A stretch of 64,000 nucleotides of DNA from NCBI GenBank assembly GCA_029204225.1, contig MU832260.1:1-64000 (forward strand), written 5' to 3'. The notes under the pieces were generated by a model. It saw only the letters and a list, made by a program, of their open reading frames with translations. It had not been told where the DNA came from and ran no database searches. The position numbers and the translations under genes were made by a program. Numbering within the stretch: position 1 is the first letter of the stretch; each line of letters begins with the position of its first letter. Below are positions 55,321-64,000 of this stretch, one piece after another. Source of the stretch: Diphasiastrum complanatum. Its lineage: Eukaryota > Streptophyta > Lycopodiopsida > Lycopodiales > Lycopodiaceae.

Positions 55321-56018
55321 TCATGTGGCAGAGTCTTCTTTGCCACAGAGTGTCTGGTGAGTCGTCATGAGTCTAATGCACCTGATCTTCAGGTAGGCGT
55401 ACTTCATATGATATAGGTTACCTTTCCTTCTGCCTTGAGCGATGAGAGTACTTGTACTGGTGTCAATCACATTGCATGCTTCGTTAGAAAACATCACACG
55501 CATTCCTGCATCTGCTATTGTTGCTACAAAAAGCAAGTCTTGTTGCAGAGTAGGCATGAATAGAACATCTTCGAGTCGTCCATGTTGTCATTAGTGTTGA
55601 GCCATAGTGAACCAATACCGTTCACTTGATGTCTAGATCCATCTCCAAGAACTATGAATCTTGAGGGATCTGCACTTCTGAAATCAGACATTATTCATCT
55701 TGATGTCACGAAGTGTGAGGTGGCTCTTGAGTCTAGAATCACCTCATGTGTGTCAGATGTTGATGCTGCACACACGGCTTCATAGATGTAGGGGCTCGAA
55801 CAATTTCTGTTCGTTCTTTCTTCACCCATCTTTGAGCTCTCGGGCTCCTCGACATAGGACAAATTGTTGTTGTTCTCCTGTCTGTTCTGTGCTGATTTGT
55901 TTCTCAGGTTCTGGCGGCAATCCACGGTTGTGTGACCCTTCTTATGACAATGGATGCACTCAATCTCAGGATTGAGCCAACATGTATCAACTGTATGCCC
56001 GTCTCTTCTGCATCTCAT
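55321..56018 (-). pseudogene. Element L zinc knuckles and protease
   Basis: CMRCRRDGHTVDTC and CIHCHKKGHTTVDC form two CX2CX4HX4C knuckles. HEVILDSRATSHFV is the protease active site, again D-S-R for D-S/T-G. After a frame break, TLQQDLLFVATIADAGMRV and AQGRRKGNLYHMKYA follow. Confidence 0.82.
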
Positions 56019-56114
56019 GCAATTCTTCTTGTCCGCACCTTGTTGTTTTGACCTCTCTTTGTTCTTTTAGTTGCCTTTGTTGGTCCTCTCTGCTTTCTAG
56101 TCATGATCTTGCCT

Positions 56115-56800
56115 TTAATTCGACTCCCTCTTAGGCTTAAACTGTTTTTTGGATTTTCCTTTATTGTCATAGAGGGCTTGGTTAGAACCATCCTTGTGAT
56201 CAAGGTGTTCTCTAGCCTCAACTTCCTCTCGAATCTCAACAATCGCCTTTTCAAGGTTCATGGTAGGATCTTTCGCGAGCAGGGTTCTCGTAATTTGGAA
56301 TGATCTGGATAAGGCTCTCAACAGGTACGTGAGCTGCTTCTCAGCTAACACAACGTTCTCTGCTCCAAAGTTATGTAGTGATAGAAACAGATCCTTCATC
56401 TTTCTCACGAAAGAAGTGAGGTCTTTTTCATCCCACTGTAGATTCATCAACTGATCTTCCAGCATCATGATCTGACTTCTTGATTTTGTCTGAAATTTGG
56501 TGAGCAATGCATCCCACATCTCCTTAGCTTTGGAGAGTGTAGCTAGGTCAAGTGTGAGACTATCTTCAATGGAAGTTGATAGCAAGCTACTGCCTTGTCA
56601 TTTTTCTCCCTCCATTCATGTAGCTCCTTGCCTGTTGTCGTAGGCATTTCTTTAGTGCCATCCACCTAGGGGAAGAGTCCTATCCTTGAGTATCAAAGAT
56701 GTCTTAACTTTTCAGACCAGAAAGTTAGATCTTGAAGAATCAAGTATTGTGCAGATCTTGCTCTGCATGCTGCTGATTGAAGCCATTGCTTCTTGGAATC
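56115..56800 (-). pseudogene. Element L gag
   Basis: The 156-codon frame 56585-56115 reads SKAKEMWDALLTKFQTKSRS, MMLEDQLMNLQWDEKDLTSF, LLRALSRSFQITRTLLAKDP and EKAIVEIREEVEAREHLDHK, a UBN2-type gag. The upstream N-terminal part is broken by frameshifts. Confidence 0.85.
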
Positions 56801-56873
56801 TGTTCCCTTGTTAATGGTTGACTGTCTGAATGCTTGGCCTCCTGGATTTGATAGCTTCTCGGCTATGTCAGAG

Positions 56874-56885
56874 GCTCTGATACCA
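56874..56885 (-). promoter_or_regulatory. Primer-binding site of element L
   Basis: TGGTATCAGAGC on the minus strand, next to the LTR. Confidence 0.9.
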
Positions 56886-57850
56886 TTGATGAAGATGGAA
56901 TTTCGCAGTTGCAAAGCTGTGTGACAACCACAATCCTCTTGCGATTCGGATAGAGTTCAGATGCGATCGCTGGACACTGCCAGATGAATCACTCCTACAA
57001 TCCTCTAGAATGTAGTCAGGCACTGCTGATCTACATTTATAAAATTAATGTAGCATTCAACATAGTTTCAACCAAGGTGCGAAATTCAAATGAACAAGAA
57101 AACTCAAACACACGATTTATAGCAGACGCATTTGCATTCGAGATCAGACACAACAAGAAAAATCATTTATATTGACCTTTCTCTGATTTCTTCAAGAACT
57201 ACATGCAAATCCACACAGTGCATTGGGGTGGGAGAAAACGGGGTCTCTCACGAGTAATCGTCTTGCTTTACTAGCGGACAGTTGGATCTACAGATACTAG
57301 ACAGAATTGTCTTCGCATGCAGGCGGACATGTATTCTGTAATTTCGTCTTGATTGCTTACTAGCATCAGACTACTACATTACACTATATGTGTATTCTGT
57401 TCTCTGCTGATCTATATGTCAAGTATCATCCAGTAAGTATAGTCTCTCTATGTAAATCTAAGATTAGAGTGATTAATCATCTACAACTAATCAGAGAATT
57501 ACAAGAGTGGCAGATTAGCCACGACCTAAAGTGTATCTGCTGACGTCATGCCATCAGATCATATATATGTACTTCTGGGTACTGCATGATCTTTGCTGGT
57601 ACTCTTTGGAGTGTGAGGAAAAAACGGGTTTCACGACATTTTTCGTGTCGCGTCGTTGGTTTTATTTCCATTGTTGGTTTCGTTTTGCTCGTCTGCCTTT
57701 CTCTCGTACTGGACCGCAAAAGATTCTCGTGTTGGACCGCAAAAGATTCTTGTTCTTGAATCTTTCGTGTTCGCGAACCGTTCGTCTTCGTTTCCTTTGA
57801 CTTTCGTGTTCACGAACATCTTCGTCAGGTGGAGGGCTGAAAGCTAGCAA
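56886..57850 (-). mobile_element. 5' LTR of element L
   Basis: Non-coding, AT-rich towards gag. It carries a two-copy 22-bp repeat (TGGACCGCAAAAGATTCT at 57710 and 57733) and several TTCG(C)GAA-type motifs at its U3 side. The upper end is approximate. Confidence 0.55.
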
Positions 57851-58900
57851 GGCTTTGTAGTTAGAAACATTTTGTTTCTTCAAGTTGAGAGTTAATGCAA
57901 TTTTGGTTCACATACATTTTTGGTCTATTCTCTCTCTACTTGAGTATGAGCATATTTTCTCTCTCTACTCGAGAGCAACATGCTTGGTTTTGTCTCTCAG
58001 TGTGAATTTCACTGTGTTTTTTCATGTGAATGTGAAAAAGTAGCTTCTCTTTGGATGATTATAACTTTTGTTGTAGATGAGCTCTTGCCTTGATTCAAAG
58101 CTTCATAGATAGCCCTTGAAAATCCGATTTGATCTATCATAGATGCATCTTGTGCAACCTCACATGCATGGAGGTCATTATAGATCTTTGCATGGTCCTC
58201 AAATCTCATTTTTTGACACATAGCAAGCCATTTATTTTACTTAAGGGATGTTATGCTCAGCATAGCTCTAACATCTTTTGTTGACCTTTTGCTATGCTGA
58301 GCATAGCAAAGAACCTGAGTTCCGATTCTCTTTTATGCTCGTCGTAGCAAACTATCAATTTACTTGAGAATGTATTTACACGACCCTAATAAGATGTAAA
58401 TATTTTCACATTAGCAATATAATATCTACTTTAAAGTTAAAAATATGCATTTTTTAATGTTTACTTTTTAAAAAACATTCTTACATTAAGTAGAATATTC
58501 TCTTAAATGATTGTTAAAAATGCACAAGCTAGTTTGGACCAATTTTGGTCATATGACTTGTAATTAGTAAGATGGCCATGTTGTAAGATGTCACACATGC
58601 CAAATAGCATAGGATGCTTTTCAAGAACTTTATTCTTCATCCTACATTGTGATGACACCTGTGAAATAAGGCCAAAATGTACATAGATAGGCTAGAGAAA
58701 AAGTAGGAGCCAAAAATAGAAATTTCTATATTGTTTTTGGATCTCAAGATCTTGACCTCCAATTAGGGTGGATCAAGTGATCTATTAGGTTGGATGTTAG
58801 GGTTAGGTCATGATGAGTTCAGAGAAGCCCTAAAATACTCAAATCCTGTTGGAATAGCAAAGTGGAGCCACAACCCACTCTCAAAGAAATCCCATAAGTA
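57851..58900. other. AT-rich spacer
   Basis: No gene. At 58250-58310 TATGCTCAGCATAG and GCTATGCTGAGCATAG form small palindromes. A 70-codon minus frame at 58009-58221 has no recognisable feature. Confidence 0.45.
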
Positions 58901-59300
58901 GAAGTGGGACTTTGTTAAAAGTGGATATAAGTGATAAATGTCTAAGTGTTTAATGTCTCCTGGTACCAGCCCCTTTGCGGGTAAGGGGGAGCGCTTGGAT
59001 TCGTGAGCCCCTTTGTAGTATCAGAGCCTGTCATAGTTTGACATAGCCACAAAGCTATCAGATCTAAGAGGCAAAGCATTCAAGACAAAGAACCATTAAC
59101 AAGTGAGAACATAGTTCACAGCAATGGATTCAATAAGCAGTATACAATAAAAAAAGACTTCACAATCTTCGACTCATCAGGATCTAACTTCCTAGCATGG
59201 AAGGTCAAGACCTCTCTTATACTAAAGGGAGAAGGATTATTTCAAGGTAGAAGAAAAGGCAATTTGTATCACTTGAGGGTACACCTACCTGCAGATCAAG
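58900..59300 (+). mobile_element. Copia element G 5' scrap (plus strand)
   Basis: LTR-like end, then TAGTATCAGAGC at 59016-59027 (one mismatch to the initiator-Met primer-binding site), an ATG at 59123 and, in a shifted frame, KDFTIFDSSGSNFLAWKVKT and SLILKGEGLFQG (gag start). It then jumps to RRKGNLYHLR, a pre-integrase motif, so gag and protease are deleted. It is cut off by element F at about 59302. Confidence 0.7.
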
Positions 59301-59302
59301 TA

Positions 59303-60228
59303 TGTGGGAAAAATAGTAATTATTCTTCCATAGAGAACACGATAAAAGTTTGAATTAATCAAACTAATATCAATGTCTTCAATCGGGTCTGTTTCTAGTC
59401 TATGTACTAATAGAACAGTATTTGCCTTGATTGAATAAGCGTGCGAAAATAATATGCGAAATTAAGAGACAACTTAAGACAATTTTAGACAAACAGAAAC
59501 TATTGATCAAAAATGAATTTATAATTCTGAATCTGAATCAGTAAACATCTCTTGCTGTCTTATCTCGATGTTGTGTCTTTGATTAAATGAGTCTGAGAGT
59601 CTTTTCAGTGTGAGTTTTTTTTTTTTACGAGTAGTGCACATGTATTTATATTGCTACAAGACAAGTCTTTTGGCCTTTTAATTACAGCCCTTTGGCCTTT
59701 TAATTTCATAACAATAGATCTAACTGTCTACAACGGTTGATATTCAAATAGACGCTCTGCTTTTAGAGTCAAAAAATTTCTATTTGCGAATATTTCGTGA
59801 TAGTCTGTCTCTTCGCTACAGCTTTGTGTTTTGGGAATTGTTTGCGACACTTGTCTCTTCGCGATATTTTTGTCTTTCACAAATTGTTCACGATAGATGA
59901 CAGTCTTTGAGCTTGAAGAAGAATCCAAAATATTTTGCGAATTGTTCACGACAGGTGAGCTTTGAACAAGAAATAGAATATTTCATGACAAGATTCTGTT
60001 CGCGAATCTTTCGAGCGTCAACAAGAAACCACAAGCTTCTACAAGAAACCGTATCGTGAATACTTCGCGAATCTTTTGAGTTGGTTGCAAGATAAATTTT
60101 GCGAATCCTTCAAGATTGATCATGAATAGAGATGTTTCAAGTTCGCGTTCGTTTCTTTCTCATCCTTTGTCAAGTAAACTGCGCACTTTGTTAGTAGAAT
60201 CAAGATCTGTCTGATTAGGTATTCTATA
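59303..60228 (-). mobile_element. 3' LTR of element F (926 bp)
   Basis: The ends correspond to the element D LTR (AGAAT/CACCT... at the start; ACTATTTTTCCCACA at the end). The middle, 59750-60130, is an expanded array of GCGAA(T/A)(C/A)TTTCG-like units. The first base pair reads TA instead of TG. Confidence 0.75.
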
Positions 60229-60239
60229 GCTCCCTCTCA

Positions 60240-60910
60240 AAGTGGGCGGTTGGATTAACCCCAATCTTCTTCCTTGCTTCTCGAACAAATCTTTACTGAG
60301 TGGCTTCGTAAAGATATCAGCTGTCATTTCCTCTATGGGTATGAAGAGTGTCTTCAGTATCTTTTTCTCAACTAAGTCCCAAATAACATGATACTTGATA
60401 GCTATGTGCTTCGTTTTCGAGTGAAATACAGGATCTTTTGTAAGATAGATTGCTGAAGTGTTATCCATTAACAAGACATAAGGTTCAGAAATAGATTCAT
60501 CAAATCCTTCCAACATCTGTTTGATCCAAATCAGCTCGTTTGCCATCTTGGCTATTGCTACATATTTCGCTTCACATGAAGATGAGCTACTGTTGTTTGC
60601 TTCTTGCTTATCCAAAGCATGGCTATGCGAGATAATAGAGTACAACCTCTTGAAATACTTTTGCTATTATCCTTCATGGATGTCCAGTTTGTGTCACTAT
60701 AAGATTCGATGTGAAATCCAGCTTCCTTCGAACAACACAGTCCATAGTCTTTCGTTTCCTGGAGATATTGTAGTATTCTTTTTGCTAACTTCGAATGTAA
60801 CGATCCTGGGTTTTGATTATATTGGCTCAACCTGTATACTGCAAACGCTATATCAGGTCTGGTGTTGTTTGCTAGATATAACAATGATCCAATTAGCCTA
60901 CAATGGATTC
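60240..60910 (-). pseudogene. Element F RNase H region
   Basis: LIGSLLYLANNTRPDIAFAV, IESYSDTNWTSMKDNSKSIS and, after a frame break, SSCEAKYVAIAKMANELIWI, LLMDNTSAIYLTKDPVFHSK, EEMTADIFTKPLSKDLFEKQ. Very close to element E at 43903-44643. One frame break. Confidence 0.85.
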
Positions 60911-61810
60911 AAGTGTGCATCTTGCAAGGATGATGAGCATTGGAGAGTCTACTATCTTTGAGTACTTGTTAGATAGTATTAGTAGACATGGAGTGACTTG
61001 TTGCTTATCTTTAAGATCTATGGTGTTTAGTACTCTTTATGACAAGACAATGAAATTAGATGCTTTCAAATCTCCATTTGTTGTTGATAAAGCAATTTCA
61101 TTGGATAGCTATTTTTGTAATAGTTTGAATAGTGTCATAAAAGATGAAACATCATTTGTATTGAAAATCTTTGGGTCCACATGCTTTGAGCATGATCATT
61201 CAAATGTAAGGACCAAAGATTATTCTATTTCAATGATAGGAATAATGGTAGTGTTTTGCTCTTCAAGTAGAGATTGTAGAATCTACTTGTTTTCCATCAA
61301 AGAAGTTGTCAATGGTGGAAATGTGATCTTTCAAAAGTGGAAGATTTGTAAACTTGAAGAAGCACCTTTGGATCAACACCTTATTCAATTCATTGATGGT
61401 TTGGAGTCAAGTCAAGTGGAGGAGCAAGCTCAAGACCCAAGGACTCCAAGAAGAACCTAGAGTATCAAGATGGAGCCATCAAGGCTCAATCATATGGATC
61501 AAGCCAGGCAAGTTGTCTTTGGCAACATTATTTATGCACTTAATATTTTAATTGATGTATTTTCAAGTGCACAAAATGCCGAATCCATGGCTTGGCATGA
61601 TGTTTAGTTCTGAAGTGTGCTACATGTATATAGACACATTTATGGAACATCTTGTAAGGGATCCTCTAAGAGGTGGTGAAAGATCCTTCATGGACATCAT
61701 TCTCTATTGGAGTCTCAAAAGTTCCTTGTTTGTAGCTGGATTTTTTAGACACTTCTAAAAGCTCTCATTCATCTATCAAGAGAGTTGTAAATAGATCAAT
61801 CTAAATTTGA
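60911..61810 (+). pseudogene. Copia element J integrase C-terminal remnant
   Basis: The frame 60903-61460 contains LKIFGSTCFEHDHSN, RIYLFSIKEVVNGGNVIFQK and KICKLEEAP, which align with the integrase tail blocks (L..FG..C..HV, GYRLY.P...KVV.SRDVIFDE). The match is weak and much changed. RT and RNase H are absent: the sequence goes on to a polypurine tract and LTR at 61818. Confidence 0.5.
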
Positions 61811-61817
61811 GGAGGAG

Positions 61818-62517
61818 TGTGAAGCATTGCAAAAATTGGCAAATCTAGCTTGATCAAAGACCATGTAGAATATTGTAAATATTGTGTATAATTGGGTTCC
61901 ACACATGTAAGGCCAAGATGCCACGTGGCAACTCACTCCTAATGTAGGTTAGGTCAAGTCAAGAGATTTGGTCATGTCTATTTGGTGGTCATCCCTACTT
62001 TATAGGACCTACACCTAAGTTTAAGGTGAAAATTTGACCAACTAGCTACCTACCAAGCATAACTCTAGGATCTAGGCTAGGGTTTCATTTTAGGGCAAGA
62101 AGGGTGAGTTAACTTCCTTATTACATGCTGGAAATCCATGTAACTTCAAGAAGTAAGTCGAATTTGCTATGTATTCCAAGCTCCCATAGTGAGAAGATAG
62201 AAAATTTTTGGAGCTCATTGGCAATCTCAAGCTAGTTCACTATGTACATTGAGTTTTTGTGATCCAAATGAAACCAAATCAATTTGTACTTGTTTCTCAG
62301 CTTGAAGGCCGTACTAAAGCCTGTAGTACACACGTGTGGGCTCAGATTTCAATGTTGATCAATGCTTTTGATTGTTAATGCTTCTTGTTTGTCAAATTGC
62401 CAATCTATGTCAACTTTTTTGTGTATAGTTTTTTGATAGATTGTTAAGCAAGCATCCAATCACTCTTGTGGATCTTTTGTAGATCCATTTATGGTCTTAA
62501 AGTACAGTACTTTCACA
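61818..62517 (+). mobile_element. 3' LTR of element J (about 700 bp)
   Basis: Starts TGTGAAGCATTGC after a polypurine tract (TTTGAGGAGGAG) and ends ...GTACTTTCACA. The end region (CACTCTTGTGGATC, TTTTGTAGATC) resembles that of the element I LTR, so the two families are related. Confidence 0.65.
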
Positions 62518-64000
62518 ACCCTAATGTTAAGTCTCTACAATAACAACTATCATTATGGAGCACTACATATTACGGCCAAAGAAATATAAATTTTCTCCCA
62601 ACTATGTTGGCAAAATTGAACAACAAATTTTTTTGAATTCAGATTTAAAATTTAAAAAAACAAAAAAATTAGAATTGTTGAAGATTTTACTCAAAGAAGA
62701 TGCACTAATTAAAAAAAAAGGACAACTCATTGCATAATTGAATGTGTCCTTTTTTTTTTTATAGGTACTACATGTGTTCATTGAAATGCCCCAGTTTCAA
62801 AGGTGGTCAATTTGAGTTTGCGGATTTTGCCTTAGATACAAATTCATCAATGAAAAGAGTTCCATTTGAATTTGAGGAGGATGATATGTAAAGGCCCACT
62901 TTACATTGTTTTACATTATTTTCAAGTTTTTTTTTGCATATATTGACATGCAAAAAAAATAAGATATATTCAGATTTGAACTAACTTAATACTACATAGT
63001 CTAGTCGATTTCAACTCACTAGATTAGTAGTTAGGATTTTGAGAATATTTTGGTTGAAGTGACGAGACTATTAAGAGCCCGTGAACTTCATCAAAGTACA
63101 AAAATACTTATAATCACAATTCGAATCGCAAGAACCAAGTAACAATAGCAAGATTGCACTTTGAAATTGCAAGAGCAAAGAGAATCTATTGAGACATTCC
63201 AATGGCATATTTAGAGACATCCGTATAAACATGAAATTCCATAGTCCAGTTTGGGGGTATCAAGATTGGAGTTGACACTAGCACATGCTTAAGCTTGTCA
63301 TGACTAAAGCCACATCTCTCCACTACTTAAGGCATAACCTTTGCCCAATGTCAAATATCTCTTTTTTTTTTCTAACTTTATTTTGAATGTTTAGCTCTAT
63401 TGAACTTGGCATAGCTTCTCAAACACTCTTCTATGAGTGGCATATGACAATGTTAAAATTGTGATTTATATTTAAATATTCGTGTTTGATTTTCTCTTTT
63501 TGCCTATCTCTACATAAGGTCCAAGTTCTAATTTTTGAAATATTGAGATGGCAAGGAGCTTCACCTCTTTAATTCCATTAGTTGTAACTTAGTATATAAA
63601 ATCAACTAAGTCCTCTTCTTTTGATATTCTAATAACATATATTTTTTTAAAAAGCCACTCTACCTAGTTCTCGTCGTGTTACTATCAATGACATGTTATC
63701 AACGTTATTTACCTACTCATCATCTGAAATTCTTCAACTAAATACTTACTAGAAAATAACATTTGTAATGCAACTTGTTACAAATGTTGATTCCTCTTCT
63801 TTCTTTTCAGATATTGGTGCAATACAATTAAAACATTGTTTTGATGAACTAGAGGAATTAGTGAGTGACGATTCACTAGCTTCAATTCACCCAGCCATTG
63901 ATTCTAGTAAATCCACAAATCCTCGTTAGTTTGTTGATTCTCGACGAACAAGTTTTTTGCATAATCGAAGAAGGCCTATCAAAGTGATCTTCATCACATT
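62518..64000. other. AT-rich DNA with two weak exon-like stretches
   Basis: At 62765-62891, a T-rich tract and AG are followed by a 41-codon open frame (CPSFKGGQFEFADFALDTNS, ending FEFEEDDM and a stop). At 63811-63929, CTTTCTTTTCAG is followed by IGAIQLKHCFDELEELVSDD, SLASIHPAIDSSKSTNPR and a stop. Both have good acceptor sites and acidic open frames, but I recognise neither, and no upstream exons were found. The 60-codon frame at 62555-62737 is Lys-rich AT-driven sequence. Confidence 0.25.

Larger units (their letters stand above)
54740..55346 (-). pseudogene. Chimeric copia integrase with internal duplication
   Basis: An open minus-strand frame of about 200 codons. It reads HKLPFDISSTRSTKPLDLIH then SDV, jumps to GFKQGRLFKLDANVFF (pre-integrase), LWHKRLGHPNFKSMEML, CEACSLSKAHKLPFD, the same ISSTRSTKPLDLIHSDV again, then YVSFIHDYSRYTWIELL and LRSDNGGEYISTK. 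It breaks off after MISLLKV. Thus a 24-residue segment is present twice, once out of place. The frame upstream at 55317 joins another element. Confidence 0.8.
55318..57850 (-). mobile_element. Copia element L, 5' half (minus strand)
   Basis: Minus strand: LTR (about 57850 down to 56886), primer-binding site, gag with two zinc knuckles, protease, pre-integrase; truncated at about 55318 where the chimeric integrase starts. The coding layout is like element D, but the LTR differs. Confidence 0.78.
59303..60910 (-). mobile_element. Copia element F, 3' half (minus strand)
   Basis: Minus strand: RNase H from about 60910 to 60240, a polypurine tract (GAGAGGGAG) and a 926-bp LTR (60228 down to 59303) of the family D type. 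The LTR is about 300 bp longer than the element D copy because of extra TTCGCGAA-type repeats. The left part of the element is missing. Confidence 0.82.

Overview
The window looks like nuclear DNA of a land plant. The evidence is two intron-containing plant genes with the intron positions typical of their families (a BAHD acyltransferase and a class III peroxidase), remains of a plant-type myo-inositol oxygenase gene, and a dense nest of Ty1/copia LTR retrotransposons primed by initiator-methionine tRNA. Base composition is AT-rich. The sequence does not settle which plant lineage this is.

Layout. 0-1.6 kb: AT-rich DNA with a Ty3/gypsy reverse-transcriptase scrap. 1.6-7.5 kb: copia LTRs and coding scraps in both orientations, with a 119-bp CT microsatellite. 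7.6-9.4 kb: BAHD acyltransferase gene with tandem repeats in its promoter and leader. 10.47-14.92 kb: one structurally complete copia element on the minus strand (262-bp LTRs, 5-bp target duplication, degenerate PBS, PPT), internally deleted. 14.9-18.8 kb: non-coding DNA with dispersed and tandem repeats. 18.8-26.2 kb: a plus-strand copia element meeting a minus-strand one of a different family. 27.5-30.1 kb: a relatively GC-rich degenerate minus-strand reading region I could not identify. 30.6-32.9 kb: a multi-exon minus-strand gene or pseudogene ending in a SET-like domain. 34.9-35.46 kb: hairpin-rich DNA ending like a CACTA transposon terminus. 36.96-38.43 kb: class III peroxidase gene. 39.9-45.1 kb: three copia fragments. 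46.9-49.3 kb: a broken myo-inositol oxygenase gene on the minus strand with tRNA-like (SINE-like) repeats in one intron. 50.1-62.5 kb: six more copia fragments in both orientations. 62.5-64 kb: AT-rich DNA with two weak exon-like stretches.

The two intact-looking host genes are the BAHD transferase (435 residues, HxxxD and DFGWG motifs present) and the peroxidase (336 residues, catalytic histidines and eight cysteines present). The families suggest cell-wall or specialised phenolic metabolism for the first and apoplastic oxidation of phenolics for the second, but nothing here shows that they work together. Most of the rest is retrotransposon sequence carrying stops, frameshifts and deletions. 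The most interesting parts are the spliced SET-like gene, the hidden myo-inositol oxygenase remnant with a precise donor-site lesion, the repeat-built BAHD promoter, and several retrotransposon chimeras. No complete new defence or mobile system was found.
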